64,000 bases of DNA from Terrimesophilobacter bigeumensis (GCF_039537265.1 NZ_BAABAE010000005.1:1-64000); one strand, 5' to 3'; positions 16,763 through 25,754 are shown, counted from the first letter of the stretch. Numbers and translations are program-made. The notes: generated by a model from the sequence alone, not told the origin.

Positions 16763-18457
16763 ATGCCTGAGCATGATCTGAAGCCCCGCTCGCGTGTCGT
16801 CACCGACGGGATCGAAGCCATGACCTCGCGCGGGATGCTCCGCGCGGTCGGCATGGGCGACGCCGACTGGGACAAGCCGCAGATCGGCATCGCGAGTTCG
16901 TGGAACGAGATCACCCCCTGCAATCTGAGCCTCGACCGGCTCGCCCAGGCCTCCAAGGAGGGCGTGCACTCCGGCGGCGGCTACCCGCTGCAGTTCGGCA
17001 CGATCTCGGTCTCCGACGGCATCTCGATGGGCCACGAGGGCATGCACTTCTCGCTCGTCTCCCGCGAGGTCATCGCCGACTCGGTCGAGACCGTCATGAT
17101 GGCCGAGCGCCTCGACGGCTCCGTGCTGCTGGCCGGATGCGACAAGTCGCTCCCCGGGATGCTCATGGCCGCAGCCCGCCTCGACCTGGCCTCGGTGTTC
17201 CTCTACGCCGGGTCCATCGCGCCCGGCTGGGTCAAGCTCTCCGACGGCACCGAGAAGGACGTCACGATCATCGACTCCTTCGAAGCCGTCGGCGCGGTCA
17301 AGGCCGGCACGATGTCCGCCATCGACGCCCACCGCATCGAGTGCGCGATCGCGCCGGGCGAGGGAGCCTGCGGCGGCATGTACACCGCGAACACCATGGC
17401 GAGCGTCGCCGAGGCCCTCGGGATGAGCCTTCCCGGGTCCGCCGCCCCGCCCGCAGCCGATCGCCGCCGCGACTACTTCGCGCACCGTTCCGGTGAAGCC
17501 GTCGTCAACATGCTGCGTCTGGGCATCACGACCCGCGACATCCTCACCAAGAAGGCGTTCGAGAACGCGATCGCCGTCGCCATGGCCTTCGGCGGCTCGA
17601 CCAACGTCGTCCTGCACCTGCTCGCGATCGCCCGCGAGGCGGATGTCGAGCTCACCCTCGACGATTTCAACCGCATCGGGGACAAGACCCCCCACATCGG
17701 CGACCTCAAGCCCTTCGGCAAGTACGTCATGAACGACGTCGACCGGCACGGCGGTGTTCCCGTCGTCATGAAGGCGCTCCTGGATGCCGGGCTCATCCAC
17801 GGCGACGCCCTCACCGTCACCGGAAAGACCGTCGCGGAGAACCTCGCCGAGCTCGACCCGCTGCCGCTCGACGGCGAGGTGCTGCGGACGCTCGACAATC
17901 CCATCCATGCGACGGGCGGCCTCACCATCCTGCACGGGTCGTTCGCTCCGGAGGGCGCCGTCGTCAAGACCGCGGGCTTCGACCTCGATGTCTTCGAAGG
18001 CCCCGCGCGCGTCTTCGAGCGCGAGCGCGCGGCCATGGACGCCCTCACCGAGGGGAAGATCGCCAAGGGCGACGTCGTCATCATCCGGTACGAAGGGCCC
18101 AAGGGCGGGCCGGGGATGCGCGAGATGCTCGCCATCACGGCAGCCATCAAGGGCGCAGGGCTCGGCAAAGATGTATTACTCTTGACGGACGGCAGATTCT
18201 CAGGCGGCACAACCGGCCTGTGCATCGGCCACATAGCTCCCGAAGCGGTGGACGCAGGTCCCATCGCCTTCGTGCGCGATGGTGATCTGATACGGGTCGA
18301 TATCGCAGCTCGCTCCCTCGATCTACTGGTCGAGCCTGAAGAGCTCGAAGCTCGCCGCACCGGCTGGGCTCCGCTTCCTCCGCGCTACACCCGTGGCGTT
18401 CTCGCAAAGTATTCGAAGCTCGTGCACTCAGCAGCTGAGGGCGCGATCACCGGATAG
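16763..18457 (+). CDS. ilvD: Dihydroxy-acid dehydratase
   Basis: 564 aa. It dehydrates 2,3-dihydroxy-isovalerate and -methylvalerate to the keto acids that precede valine and isoleucine, and uses an Fe-S cluster. Motifs: GIASSWNEITPCNLSLDRLA, LLAGCDKSLPGMLMAAARL, GACGGMYTANTMASVAEALG, FGGSTNVVLHLLAIARE, LTDGRFSGGTTGLCIGHIAP. The three cluster cysteines are visible. The frame is open further upstream, but the start MPEHDLKPRSR fits the family and the -10 element. From about 18168 (residue 469) codon use shifts, with rare TTA and AGA codons. It begins the ilv group. Confidence 0.95.
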   Translation: MPEHDLKPRSRVVTDGIEAMTSRGMLRAVGMGDADWDKPQIGIASSWNEITPCNLSLDRLAQASKEGVHSGGGYPLQFGTISVSDGISMGHEGMHFSLVSREVIADSVETVMMAERLDGSVLLAGCDKSLPGMLMAAARLDLASVFLYAGSIAPGWVKLSDGTEKDVTIIDSFEAVGAVKAGTMSAIDAHRIECAIAPGEGACGGMYTANTMASVAEALGMSLPGSAAPPAADRRRDYFAHRSGEAVVNMLRLGITTRDILTKKAFENAIAVAMAFGGSTNVVLHLLAIAREADVELTLDDFNRIGDKTPHIGDLKPFGKYVMNDVDRHGGVPVVMKALLDAGLIHGDALTVTGKTVAENLAELDPLPLDGEVLRTLDNPIHATGGLTILHGSFAPEGAVVKTAGFDLDVFEGPARVFERERAAMDALTEGKIAKGDVVIIRYEGPKGGPGMREMLAITAAIKGAGLGKDVLLLTDGRFSGGTTGLCIGHIAPEAVDAGPIAFVRDGDLIRVDIAARSLDLLVEPEELEARRTGWAPLPPRYTRGVLAKYSKLVHSAAEGAITG

Positions 18458-18520
18458 CGGCGCGCCTTCGTTCTCGCCCACGGCGGACGACCGGACAGAC
18501 AACCACAAAGGACACACCCC

Positions 18521-20356
18521 ATGCCCACGGAATCGAAACCCGTGCCCCCCGCGGCCAGGTCCGCTACGCCGCTCCTGCCGCCGAAGAAGACACCGGCTGC
18601 CACCGCCAAGCCGGAAGTCCTCACCGGCTCCGGCGCGATCCTCCGTTCGCTCGAGAAGCTCGGCGTCAAGGATGTCTTCGGGCTGCCCGGCGGCGCCATC
18701 ATGCCGTTCTACGACGAGCTCATGTCCTCGACGACGATCCGCCACATCCTCGTCCGTCACGAGCAGGGCGCCGGCCACGCAGCAGAAGGCTACGCCTCCT
18801 CGACCGGCAGGGTCGGCGTGGCGATCGCGACGAGCGGACCCGGCGCCACCAACCTCGTGACGGCGATCGCGGACGCCCACATGGACTCCGTGCCGCTGCT
18901 CGCGATCACCGGCCAGGTGTTCTCCACCTCGATGGGAACGGACGCGTTCCAGGAGGTCGACATCGTCGGCATCACCATGCCGATCACCAAGCACTCCTTC
19001 CTCGTCACGCGCCCAGAGGATGTTCCGGCCACGATCGCGGCCGCGTACCACATCGCCACAACCGGTCGGCCAGGCCCCGTGCTCGTCGACGTGACGAAGG
19101 ATGCGCAGCAGAACAGCGCGCCGTTCATCTGGCCGCCGGCGGTCGACCTTCCCGGCTACCGCGCGGTGACCAAAGCGCACGGGAAGCAGATCCAGGCAGC
19201 GGCGAAACTGCTCGCCGAGGCGAAGCGACCGGTGTTCTACGTGGGTGGGGGTGTCATCCGCGCCGAGGCGTCGAAGGAGCTCTTCGCGCTCGCCGAGAAG
19301 ACCGGCGTCCCCGTCGTCACGACGCTCATGGCCCGCGGCGCCTTCCCCGACTCGCACAAGCAGCACCTGGGCATGCCGGGGATGCACGGCACGGTGCCCG
19401 CGGTGCTCGCGCTGCAGGAATCCGACCTGCTCATCTCGCTGGGCGCCCGTTTCGACGACCGGGTCACCGGCAAGCCGAGCGAGTTCGCGCCGGATGCGAC
19501 CGTCGTGCACGTCGACATCGACCCGGCTGAGATCTCCAAGATCCGGGTCGCAGATGTTCCCATCGTCGGCGATGCCAAAGATGTCATCGCCGATCTCACC
19601 GAGGCCTACACCGAGGCGGTCAGGAAGACGAAACCGGACATCGCCGCCTGGTGGGCGCGTCTCGAGGAGCTCAAGACGCGTTTCCCGCTCGGCTACGACG
19701 ACCCGGATGACGGGCTGCTCTCCCCGCAGTACGTCATCGAGCGCATCGGCGCCATCACCGGCCCGGAGGCGATCTATGCCGCGGGCGTCGGCCAGCACCA
19801 GATGTGGGCCGCCCAGTTCATCAAGTACGAGCGGCCGAACGCCTGGCTGAACTCGGGCGGCGCCGGCACCATGGGCTACGGCGTCCCCGCCGCGATGGGG
19901 GCGAAGGTCGCCAACCCCGACCGCACGGTGTGGGCGATCGACGGCGACGGATGCTTCCAGATGACCAACCAGGAGCTCGCCACCTGCACGATCAACAACA
20001 TCCCGATCAAGGTCGCGATCATCAACAACTCCTCGCTCGGCATGGTGCGGCAGTGGCAGACCCTGTTCTACAACGGCCGCCACGCCTTCACCGACCTGAA
20101 CACCGGCGCGGACACCGTCATGATCCCCGACTTCGTGAAGCTGGCCGAGGCGTACGGCGCGCTCGGCATCCGGGTCACGAAGCAGGAAGAGGTGGATGCG
20201 GCCATCAAGCTCGCCAATACGACCAACGACCGGCCCGTCGTCATCGACTTCATCGTGAGCGCGGACGCCATGGTGTGGCCGATGGTCCCGCAGGGGGTCG
20301 GGAACTCGAGCGTGCAGTACGCGCGCGACAAGGCGCCGGAATGGGAGGAGGAGTAG
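18521..20356 (+). CDS. ilvB: Acetolactate synthase large (catalytic) subunit
   Basis: 611 aa, thiamine-diphosphate enzyme. It condenses two pyruvates, or pyruvate with 2-ketobutyrate: the first common step to Val/Leu and Ile. Motifs: VFGLPGGAIMPFYDELM, HEQGAGHAAEGYASSTGRVG (catalytic Glu), the FAD-binding middle domain, and the ThDP signature GDGCFQMTNQELATC ending in NNSSLGMVRQWQ. The start has AAAGGA 9 nt upstream. The N-terminal 35 residues are a Pro/Ala-rich extension. It is followed 2 bp later by its regulatory subunit. The 63-bp leader after ilvD holds no leucine/valine-rich peptide that I can see. Confidence 0.96.
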   Translation: MPTESKPVPPAARSATPLLPPKKTPAATAKPEVLTGSGAILRSLEKLGVKDVFGLPGGAIMPFYDELMSSTTIRHILVRHEQGAGHAAEGYASSTGRVGVAIATSGPGATNLVTAIADAHMDSVPLLAITGQVFSTSMGTDAFQEVDIVGITMPITKHSFLVTRPEDVPATIAAAYHIATTGRPGPVLVDVTKDAQQNSAPFIWPPAVDLPGYRAVTKAHGKQIQAAAKLLAEAKRPVFYVGGGVIRAEASKELFALAEKTGVPVVTTLMARGAFPDSHKQHLGMPGMHGTVPAVLALQESDLLISLGARFDDRVTGKPSEFAPDATVVHVDIDPAEISKIRVADVPIVGDAKDVIADLTEAYTEAVRKTKPDIAAWWARLEELKTRFPLGYDDPDDGLLSPQYVIERIGAITGPEAIYAAGVGQHQMWAAQFIKYERPNAWLNSGGAGTMGYGVPAAMGAKVANPDRTVWAIDGDGCFQMTNQELATCTINNIPIKVAIINNSSLGMVRQWQTLFYNGRHAFTDLNTGADTVMIPDFVKLAEAYGALGIRVTKQEEVDAAIKLANTTNDRPVVIDFIVSADAMVWPMVPQGVGNSSVQYARDKAPEWEEE

Positions 20357-20358
20357 CC

Positions 20359-20865
20359 ATGAGCCACGTCCTGTCGCTGCTCGTCGAAGACAAGCCCGGC
20401 CTGCTCACGCGCGTCGCCGGCCTGTTCGCCCGCCGCGGGTTCAACATCGAGTCGCTCGCGGTCGGCAAGAGCGAGATCCCAGGGCTCTCCCGCATCACCG
20501 TCGTGGTGGATGTCGAGCAGGGCCCGCTCGAGCAGGTCACGAAGCAGCTCAACAAGCTCGTCAACGTGATCAAGATCGTGGAACTCGACCCGACCCAGAC
20601 CGTCGAGCGGGAGCACCTGCTCATCAAGGTCAAGGTCGACAACACGACGCGCAGCCAGATCCTCGAGGCGACGAACCTGTTCCGCGCGCGGATCGTGGAC
20701 GTCGCGACGGATGCCCTCGTGATCGAGGTCACCGGCGACACCGCCAAGACGCAGGCGCTGCTGCGCGTGCTCGAGCCCTACGGGATCAAGGAGATCGCCC
20801 AGTCGGGCCTCCTCGCGATCGGGCGCGGGTCGAAGAGCATCACCGAGCGCGTCTACAAGAACTAG
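20359..20865 (+). CDS. ilvN: Acetolactate synthase small (regulatory) subunit
   Basis: 168 aa. An ACT domain occupies the first 75 residues (HVLSLLVEDKPGLLTRVAGL, then FARRGFNIESLAVGKSE), followed by the C-terminal ALS_ss domain (VKVDNTTRSQILEATNLFRA). It binds valine and gives feedback control to IlvB. The ATG lies 2 bp after the ilvB stop, with GGAGGAG just upstream serving as ribosome binding site. The open frame upstream is a shadow of ilvB. Confidence 0.95.
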   Translation: MSHVLSLLVEDKPGLLTRVAGLFARRGFNIESLAVGKSEIPGLSRITVVVDVEQGPLEQVTKQLNKLVNVIKIVELDPTQTVEREHLLIKVKVDNTTRSQILEATNLFRARIVDVATDALVIEVTGDTAKTQALLRVLEPYGIKEIAQSGLLAIGRGSKSITERVYKN

Positions 20866-20879
20866 CAGTTCCCCCTCCC

Positions 20880-20925
20880 CGGTCGAGTCCAGCACTCTCC
20901 GGTCGAGCCCGTCGAGACCCACCAA
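20880..20925. repeat. Intergenic copy of the GGTCTCGRCRRGCTCGACCGGAGA-type repeat
   Basis: Between ilvN and ilvC the sequence CTCTCCGGTCGAGCCCGTCG continues into AGACCC. Its complement matches the repeat units found in the 3' end of leuC and the 5' end of the copper ATPase gene (CTCGACCGGAGA core). A partial second unit precedes it. Confidence 0.6.
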
Positions 20926-20956
20926 CCGAAAACCCAGAAGCAAGGAGCACAACCCC

Positions 20957-21982
20957 ATGGCCGAGATCTTCTACGACAAGGACGCCGACCTCTCCATCAT
21001 CCAGGGCAAGAAGGTCGCGGTGATCGGTTACGGCTCCCAGGGCCACGCCCACGCCCAGAACCTGCGCGACTCCGGCGTCGAGGTCGTCATCGGGCTGAAG
21101 CCCGACTCGAAGTCGAAGCAGAAGGCCGAGGAGGCCGGCTTCACCGTACTGCCGTCCGCGGAGGCGGCGAAGTGGGCGGATGTCGTGGTCATCCTTGCCC
21201 CCGACCAGCACCAGCGCGGTCTCTACGCCGCCGACATCAAAGACAACCTCGCCGAGGGCGACACCCTCGTCTTCGGGCACGGGTTCAACATCCGGTTCGG
21301 CTACATCGAGGCTCCGGCGGGCGTCGACGTCATCATGGTCGCCCCGAAGGGACCAGGGCACGTCGTCCGCCGCGAGTTCGAGGCCGGGCGTGGCGTTCCG
21401 GTCATCGTCGCGGTCGAGAACGACGCGACCGGTAACGCCTGGCCGCTCGTGCTCAGCTACGCGAAGGCGATCGGTGGCCTGCGTGCCGGCGGCATCAAGA
21501 CGACCTTCACCGAGGAGACCGAGACCGACCTGTTCGGCGAGCAGTCGGTGCTGTGCGGCGGCGTCTCGCAGCTCATCCAGTACGGTTTCGAGACGCTCAC
21601 CGAGGCCGGCTACCAGCCGGAGGTCGCCTACTTCGAGGTGTTGCACGAGCTCAAACTCATCGTCGACCTCATCAACGAGGGCGGCATCGCCAAGCAGCGC
21701 TGGAGCGTCTCCGACACGGCCGAGTACGGCGACTACGTCTCCGGTCCGCGGGTCATCGACCCGCACGTCAAGGAGAACATGAAGGGTGTGCTCGACGACA
21801 TCCAGTCCGGGGCGTTCGCGGAGCGCTTCATCGCCGACCAGGATGCCGGGGCGCCCGAGTTCATGGCGCTGCGCAAGAAGGGCGAGGACCACCCGATCGA
21901 GGCGACCGGACGCGAGCTGCGCAAGCTCTTCGCGTGGAAGCAGAAGGACGACGACTACACCGAGGGTACTGCGGCGCGGTAG
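20957..21982 (+). CDS. ilvC: Ketol-acid reductoisomerase (NADP+)
   Basis: 341 aa, class I enzyme length. Rossmann motif GYGSQGHAHAQNLRDSG with LKPDSKSKQKAEE following (Ser residues that contact the NADPH phosphate). The knotted C-terminal domain carries the metal-binding ETDLFGEQSVLCGGVSQLIQ and EVLHELKLIVDLINEGG. It isomerises and reduces acetolactate in the Val/Leu/Ile pathway. AAGGAG lies 10 nt before the ATG. It follows ilvBN after a 91-bp gap. Confidence 0.96.
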   Translation: MAEIFYDKDADLSIIQGKKVAVIGYGSQGHAHAQNLRDSGVEVVIGLKPDSKSKQKAEEAGFTVLPSAEAAKWADVVVILAPDQHQRGLYAADIKDNLAEGDTLVFGHGFNIRFGYIEAPAGVDVIMVAPKGPGHVVRREFEAGRGVPVIVAVENDATGNAWPLVLSYAKAIGGLRAGGIKTTFTEETETDLFGEQSVLCGGVSQLIQYGFETLTEAGYQPEVAYFEVLHELKLIVDLINEGGIAKQRWSVSDTAEYGDYVSGPRVIDPHVKENMKGVLDDIQSGAFAERFIADQDAGAPEFMALRKKGEDHPIEATGRELRKLFAWKQKDDDYTEGTAAR

Positions 21983-22051
21983 GTCACCGTTCCCTGCTTC
22001 GCTCCCTGAGGAGCCGACGTAGTCGGCGTCACGAAGGGAGCCGCCGGTGAC
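21983..22051. terminator. Convergent terminator-like structure between ilvC and a nitroreductase-family gene
   Basis: Outer arms GTCACCG (21983-21989) and CGGTGAC (22045-22051) enclose an inner hairpin GCCGAC-GTA-GTCGGC (22013-22027) and CTTCG/CGAAG arms. It fills the whole gap between two convergent genes. No long U tract is present, so termination is inferred from position and folding. Confidence 0.5.
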
Positions 22052-22052
22052 T

Positions 22053-22490
22053 CTAATCCGCGGGTCGCGGGCTGAGGAGGACGAGCGGGATCTCGCGGTC
22101 GGTTCGCTCCTGGTAGGCGGCGTAGTGGGGGTGGCGGGCAGTGACGCGCGGCCACAGGTCGGCGCGCTCGGCCGCCGTGGCGATGCGTGCCGTCATCGGT
22201 CGTGCAGGGCGTCCCTGCACGCCGACGGTTACCTCGGGGTTATCCCGCAGGTTCAGGAACCAGGCCGGATGCGTGTCTTCCCCGCCGCGGGAGGCCACGA
22301 CGATGTAGCTGTCGCCGACCTGTAGGGGTGAGGTCAGCAGGGTGGTGCGCTGCTGTCCGGACTTCCGACCTGTCGTCGTGAGCTCGAGTACGGGCATGCC
22401 ACGCAGCTCCCAGCCGATCCGTCCGCCGCTCAGCCGCTGCGCCATCCGGTTGAGCCCGTTCATGGCCTTGAGCATGCGGTCGCCGGGCAT
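22053..22490 (-). CDS. Nitroreductase family deazaflavin-dependent oxidoreductase (DUF385/Ddn-like)
   Basis: 145 aa. Family hallmarks: PVLELTTTGRKSGQQRTTLL, LQVGDSYIVVASRGGEDTHP, AWFLNLRDNPEVTV, and PHYAAYQERTDREIPLVLL. These proteins bind coenzyme F420 (or other flavins) in actinobacteria; the best known is mycobacterial Ddn. The substrate is unknown. Two starts are possible: 22490 (MPGD) or 22475 (MLKAMNG). The purine run GTGAGGGG is directly before the first and 15 nt before the second. A palindromic element (22508-22593) separates it from the divergent gene. Confidence 0.85.
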   Translation of the reverse strand: MPGDRMLKAMNGLNRMAQRLSGGRIGWELRGMPVLELTTTGRKSGQQRTTLLTSPLQVGDSYIVVASRGGEDTHPAWFLNLRDNPEVTVGVQGRPARPMTARIATAAERADLWPRVTARHPHYAAYQERTDREIPLVLLSPRPAD

Positions 22491-22507
22491 CCCCTCACCA
22501 TACGCCC

Positions 22508-22593
22508 GTCCCAAATGAAGGCATTTCAGTTGGTCCCGCCCGCAGTTGCCCGTGAACACGTAGCGCATGTCGCCGAATGCCTTCATTTGGGAC
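22508..22593. repeat. Palindromic element, copy 1 (GTCCC[A/G]AATGAAGGCATT arms)
   Basis: Arms GTCCCAAATGAAGGCATT (22508-22525) and AATGCCTTCATTTGGGAC (22576-22593) are perfect inverted repeats of 18 bp around a 50-nt centre; total 86 bp. A second element of nearly the same length and arm sequence is at 43276-43362. This copy lies between two divergent genes, so it is not simply a terminator. Confidence 0.8.
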
Positions 22594-22619
22594 AGGCACT
22601 GGGGCGATAGGGTTTCTGC

Positions 22620-23024
22620 ATGGGCGCGGATCCTGACGACGAGGCACTGAGCTGGGCCGGTGAGACCGACCCCACCCACGTCGCGGCGCCGGCATCCACG
22701 AAGGATGCGGCGAAAGCCGCCCCGCCGACGGGGGAGGCGAAGACCGGACTGGGATCCGTCCTCCTCATCGTGTTCGGCATACTGGCGGGGATATACCTTC
22801 TGTACGCGATCGGCTGGGGCATCCACGCCTTCTCGCACTCGGTGCCGGTCGCCGGGGTGTTCCCGGTCATCATGTACCAGCTCGGCGAATTCCTCGCGAT
22901 CGTGAGCCCCTTCCTGTGGGCGGGTGCGGTGTGGCTGCTCCTGAGAAAGCCCGCGTGGCGACTGTTCTGGCTCTTCGTCGGAGTGCTCGTGCTCGCGCCA
23001 TGGCCGTTCATTCTCGGCGGATAG
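22620..23024 (+). CDS. Small membrane protein of unknown function
   Basis: 134 aa. The first 42 residues are hydrophilic (Asp/Ala/Thr/Lys), followed by three hydrophobic segments (VLLIVFGILAGIYLLYAIGW, VIMYQLGEFLAIVSPFLWAG, LFWLFVGVLVLAPWPFILGG). The ATG follows a TAGGGT hexamer by 6 nt, fitting a leaderless promoter. Another small membrane protein gene starts 11 bp after its stop, suggesting an operon. I recognise no family; function unknown. Confidence 0.75.
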   Translation: MGADPDDEALSWAGETDPTHVAAPASTKDAAKAAPPTGEAKTGLGSVLLIVFGILAGIYLLYAIGWGIHAFSHSVPVAGVFPVIMYQLGEFLAIVSPFLWAGAVWLLLRKPAWRLFWLFVGVLVLAPWPFILGG

Positions 23025-23035
23025 GGGAGAGACGG

Positions 23036-23527
23036 ATGGCGAAGAACGAAACCCCGGCGGCCGACCGCGGCCCGGCAGCGGAGGCTGCGCGGAAGGCACC
23101 CGACCAGAAGCAGGTGGTCCGCGAACCGGCAGCACACCCGGTATCCCCGGCGCGTGGGAAGGCGGCAGGAGGCAAGCCCGAGGCGGGATCCGCGAAGAAG
23201 CTGCCCTGGTTCCGGCTCACCGTCATCGTCCTGTTCGCCCTCGTCTACGTCTGGGACCTGTTCGAGGCGATCTCCGACCTCTTCGGCGTTGCCACCCAGA
23301 TATCGAAGTACAACGAGAACGCGACGCTCATCGGGCTCAACACGATCGCGATCCCGTGGGCCGTGCTCGTGGCCAACCTCCTGCTCCCGCCCGTCGTGTT
23401 CGGACTCGCGCTCGTGGTCGCCCGCAAGCGCAACGTCGGCATCCTTGCGATCGTGCTGCTCGCCGGCCTCGGTGTCGTCGCCGCCGTGAGCCTCAGCCTT
23501 GCGGAGCTCGTCGGCGTGCTCTCCTGA
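23036..23527 (+). CDS. Membrane protein of unknown function
   Basis: 163 aa. A 55-residue charged Ala/Pro/Lys-rich N-terminal region precedes three or four TM segments (LTVIVLFALVYVWDLFEAIS, WAVLVANLLLPPVVFGLALV, VGILAIVLLAGLGVVAAVSL). GGGGAGA lies 5 nt upstream of the ATG. It sits 11 bp behind the preceding membrane protein gene and before serA. No family recognised. Confidence 0.75.
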   Translation: MAKNETPAADRGPAAEAARKAPDQKQVVREPAAHPVSPARGKAAGGKPEAGSAKKLPWFRLTVIVLFALVYVWDLFEAISDLFGVATQISKYNENATLIGLNTIAIPWAVLVANLLLPPVVFGLALVVARKRNVGILAIVLLAGLGVVAAVSLSLAELVGVLS

Positions 23528-23649
23528 TCCCGGCCGGCCGCGTCACAGAATGGCTCGGGCAGCGAGCCAACCACTAGAGTGGTGAAATCTGGCGCCCCAC
23601 GGTCGCGGCGCACCCATCATTGCCTGCCGCAATCGCAAGGAGCGCCGTC

Positions 23650-25254
23650 TTGTCGAAACCTGCCGTGTCGAAACCCGTCGTACTCATTGCAGAAGAGCTC
23701 TCACCGGCGACGGTGGATGCCCTCGGACCGGACTTCGACATCCGCTCCGTCGACGGTACCGACCGCGCGGCGCTCCTCGCAGCCATGCCCGAGGCGCACG
23801 CCATCCTCATCCGCTCGGCGACGCACGTCGACGCCGAGGCGATCGCGGCGGGCCGGCAGCTCAAGGTCATCGCACGGGCCGGTGTCGGCCTCGACAACGT
23901 CGACATCAAGACGGCGACCGAAGCCGGGGTCATGGTCGTGAACGCCCCCACCTCGAACGTCGTCTCGGCGGCCGAACTCGCGATCGGCCACCTGCTCTCG
24001 CTCGCGCGTCACATCCCGGATGCCAACCACTCGGCGAAGGCAGGGGAGTGGAAGCGCTCCGCGTTCACCGGCGCAGAGTTGTTCGAGAAGACCATCGGCA
24101 TCATCGGCCTCGGCCGGATCGGCACCCTCGTCGCCCAGCGCCTCGCCGGTTTCGACGCGACGATCATCGCCTACGACCCCTACGTCACGCCGACACGCGC
24201 CCAGCAGCTCGGCGTGCAGCTCGCGAGCCTCGAGGAGGTCATGGAGCTCTCCGACTTCGTGACGATCCACATCCCGCGCACGCCCGAGACGACCGGCCTC
24301 ATCGGCGCAGCGGAGTTCGCCAGGGCCAAGCCCTCCTTGCGCATCGTCAACTGCAGCCGCGGGGGGATCATCGACGAGGACGCGCTCTTCGAGGCGCTCT
24401 CGACGAAGCGCATCGCCGGGGCCGCCCTCGACGTGTTCGTGACCGAGCCGCCGACCGGCTCACCGTTGCTCGGCCTCGACAACATCATCCTCACCCCGCA
24501 CCTCGGTGCGTCGACGGAGGAGGCGCAGGAAAAGGCCGGCGTCTCGGTCGCCCGCTCGGTGCGGCTCGCCCTCGACGGCGAACTGGTTCCGGATGCCGTG
24601 AACGTCGCAGGCGGGGTCATCAACCCGACGGTGCGTCCGGGAATCCCGCTCATGGAGAGGCTCGGCCAGGTGTTCAGCGGGCTCGCCGACAGCCCGGTCA
24701 CGAGCATCGACGTGGAGGTGCGCGGCGAGATCGTCGAGTTCGACGTCAACGTGCTGAAGCTCGCCGCGCTCAAGGGCTACTTCACGAACATCGTGAGCGA
24801 ATCCGTCTCCTACGTGAACGCACCGCTGCTGGCCGAGCAGCGCGGCATCCCGGTGCGCCTCGTGACCGACCCGGTGAGCGACGAGTACCGCAACCTCCTG
24901 ACCATTCGCGGCGGCCTCGCCGACGGCACCGAGATCTCGGTCTCCGGAACGCTCACCGGCCAGAAGCAGATCGAGAAGATCGTCGGCATCAACGGCTACG
25001 ACGTCGAGGTTCCGGTCGCCGACCACCTCATCGTCATGGTGTACACCGACCGACCAGGCATCGTCGCGATCTTCGGTCGCGAGTTCGGTGACGCCGGCAT
25101 CAACATCGCGGGCATGCAGGTGAGCCGCAAGGTCGCCGGCGGCCAGGCGCTCAGCGTGCTGACCGTCGATTCTCCGGTTCCGGATGGCCTGCTCGAGAAG
25201 GTGCGCACCGCGATCGAGGCCGACCTGTTGCGCGAAATCGACATCACCGCGTAA
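23650..25254 (+). CDS. serA: D-3-phosphoglycerate dehydrogenase
   Basis: 534 aa, long (type 1) form. It oxidises 3-phosphoglycerate to 3-phosphohydroxypyruvate, the first step to serine. Rossmann motif IGIIGLGRIGTLVAQRLAGF, catalytic His region ILTPHLGASTEEAQEKAG, then the ASB domain and a C-terminal ACT domain (LIVMVYTDRPGIVAIFGREF) used for serine feedback. The start is probably TTG at 23650, because AAGGAG lies 7 nt upstream. An in-frame open region further upstream lacks an RBS. A -10-like TAGAGT is at 23575-23580, giving a leader of about 60 nt. Confidence 0.95.
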   Translation: MSKPAVSKPVVLIAEELSPATVDALGPDFDIRSVDGTDRAALLAAMPEAHAILIRSATHVDAEAIAAGRQLKVIARAGVGLDNVDIKTATEAGVMVVNAPTSNVVSAAELAIGHLLSLARHIPDANHSAKAGEWKRSAFTGAELFEKTIGIIGLGRIGTLVAQRLAGFDATIIAYDPYVTPTRAQQLGVQLASLEEVMELSDFVTIHIPRTPETTGLIGAAEFARAKPSLRIVNCSRGGIIDEDALFEALSTKRIAGAALDVFVTEPPTGSPLLGLDNIILTPHLGASTEEAQEKAGVSVARSVRLALDGELVPDAVNVAGGVINPTVRPGIPLMERLGQVFSGLADSPVTSIDVEVRGEIVEFDVNVLKLAALKGYFTNIVSESVSYVNAPLLAEQRGIPVRLVTDPVSDEYRNLLTIRGGLADGTEISVSGTLTGQKQIEKIVGINGYDVEVPVADHLIVMVYTDRPGIVAIFGREFGDAGINIAGMQVSRKVAGGQALSVLTVDSPVPDGLLEKVRTAIEADLLREIDITA

Positions 25255-25276
25255 CCGAGCACGTCACCGGCACGGC

Positions 25277-25303
25277 AAAAGCCCGGCGACAGGGCCGCCG
25301 GGC
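25277..25303 (-). terminator. Intrinsic terminator of the DUF6458 gene (possibly bidirectional)
   Basis: Arms GCCCGGCG (25281-25288) and CGCCGGGC (25296-25303), 7-nt loop. On the minus strand the stem is followed by UUUU (AAAA at 25277-25280 on the plus strand). It lies downstream of the minus-strand gene ending at 25382 and also behind serA. Confidence 0.7.
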
Positions 25304-25381
25304 CGTTGCCCCTGATCCGCTGCGCGCGGTGACGACGCGCAGTACGAGAGGCCTGCTTTGGGGGACTTCAGTTCCGCGGGA

Positions 25382-25645
25382 TCAGACGAGCGGGTCGCTG
25401 TTGCTGCTGTCTGCACGCCTCTCGTGCTCGGTGATGCGCTCACCGGCCCCGTCGACGTGACGGATCGTCTCCACACTCGACCGCTTGCGCATGACGAGCA
25501 CGAGCGAGATGACGAAGACGACGAAGCCGGCTCCCATGAGGATGTAGCCGATCAGGTCGAGGTCGGCCCAGCTGACATCGAAGTTGAGCGCGAAGGTGAC
25601 AATCGCGCCGATGACGAAGAGCACTATTCCGGTTCCGATTCCCAT
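25382..25645 (-). CDS. DUF6458-type small membrane protein
   Basis: 87 aa. Two TM helices, MGIGTGIVLFVIGAIVTFAL and LIGYILMGAGFVVFVISLVL, separated by NFDVSWADLDL, followed by a charged tail with VETIRHVDGAG. This size and pattern matches the actinobacterial DUF6458 family; the function is unknown. AAAGGA lies 9 nt before the ATG. It is divergent from the DUF2207 gene. Confidence 0.8.
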   Translation of the reverse strand: MGIGTGIVLFVIGAIVTFALNFDVSWADLDLIGYILMGAGFVVFVISLVLVMRKRSSVETIRHVDGAGERITEHERRADSSNSDPLV

Positions 25646-25741
25646 GATCCTGCGTCCTTTCTCTGGTGGCCATCACCTTTCTCGCATCTCCTGTGGGATA
25701 CCTGTACGAGTGCTGGGTGCTGCCTGTATCGGGCTCCCGGA

Positions 25742-25747
25742 TAGGCT
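25742..25747 (+). promoter_or_regulatory. -10 element of a leaderless promoter (DUF2207 gene)
   Basis: TAGGCT, 7 nt, then GTG at 25755. This supports GTG 25755 over the longer open frame upstream. Confidence 0.6.
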
Positions 25748-25754
25748 CGCTCTC

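Noticed and set aside
18458..18520. Possible branched-chain amino-acid leader peptide before ilvB
   Set aside because: No short ORF with Leu/Val/Ile runs in the 63-bp gap and no alternative hairpins.
22508..22593. Palindrome copy 1 as a plain Rho-independent terminator
   Set aside because: It lies between two divergent starts, has a 50-nt loop and no U tract.
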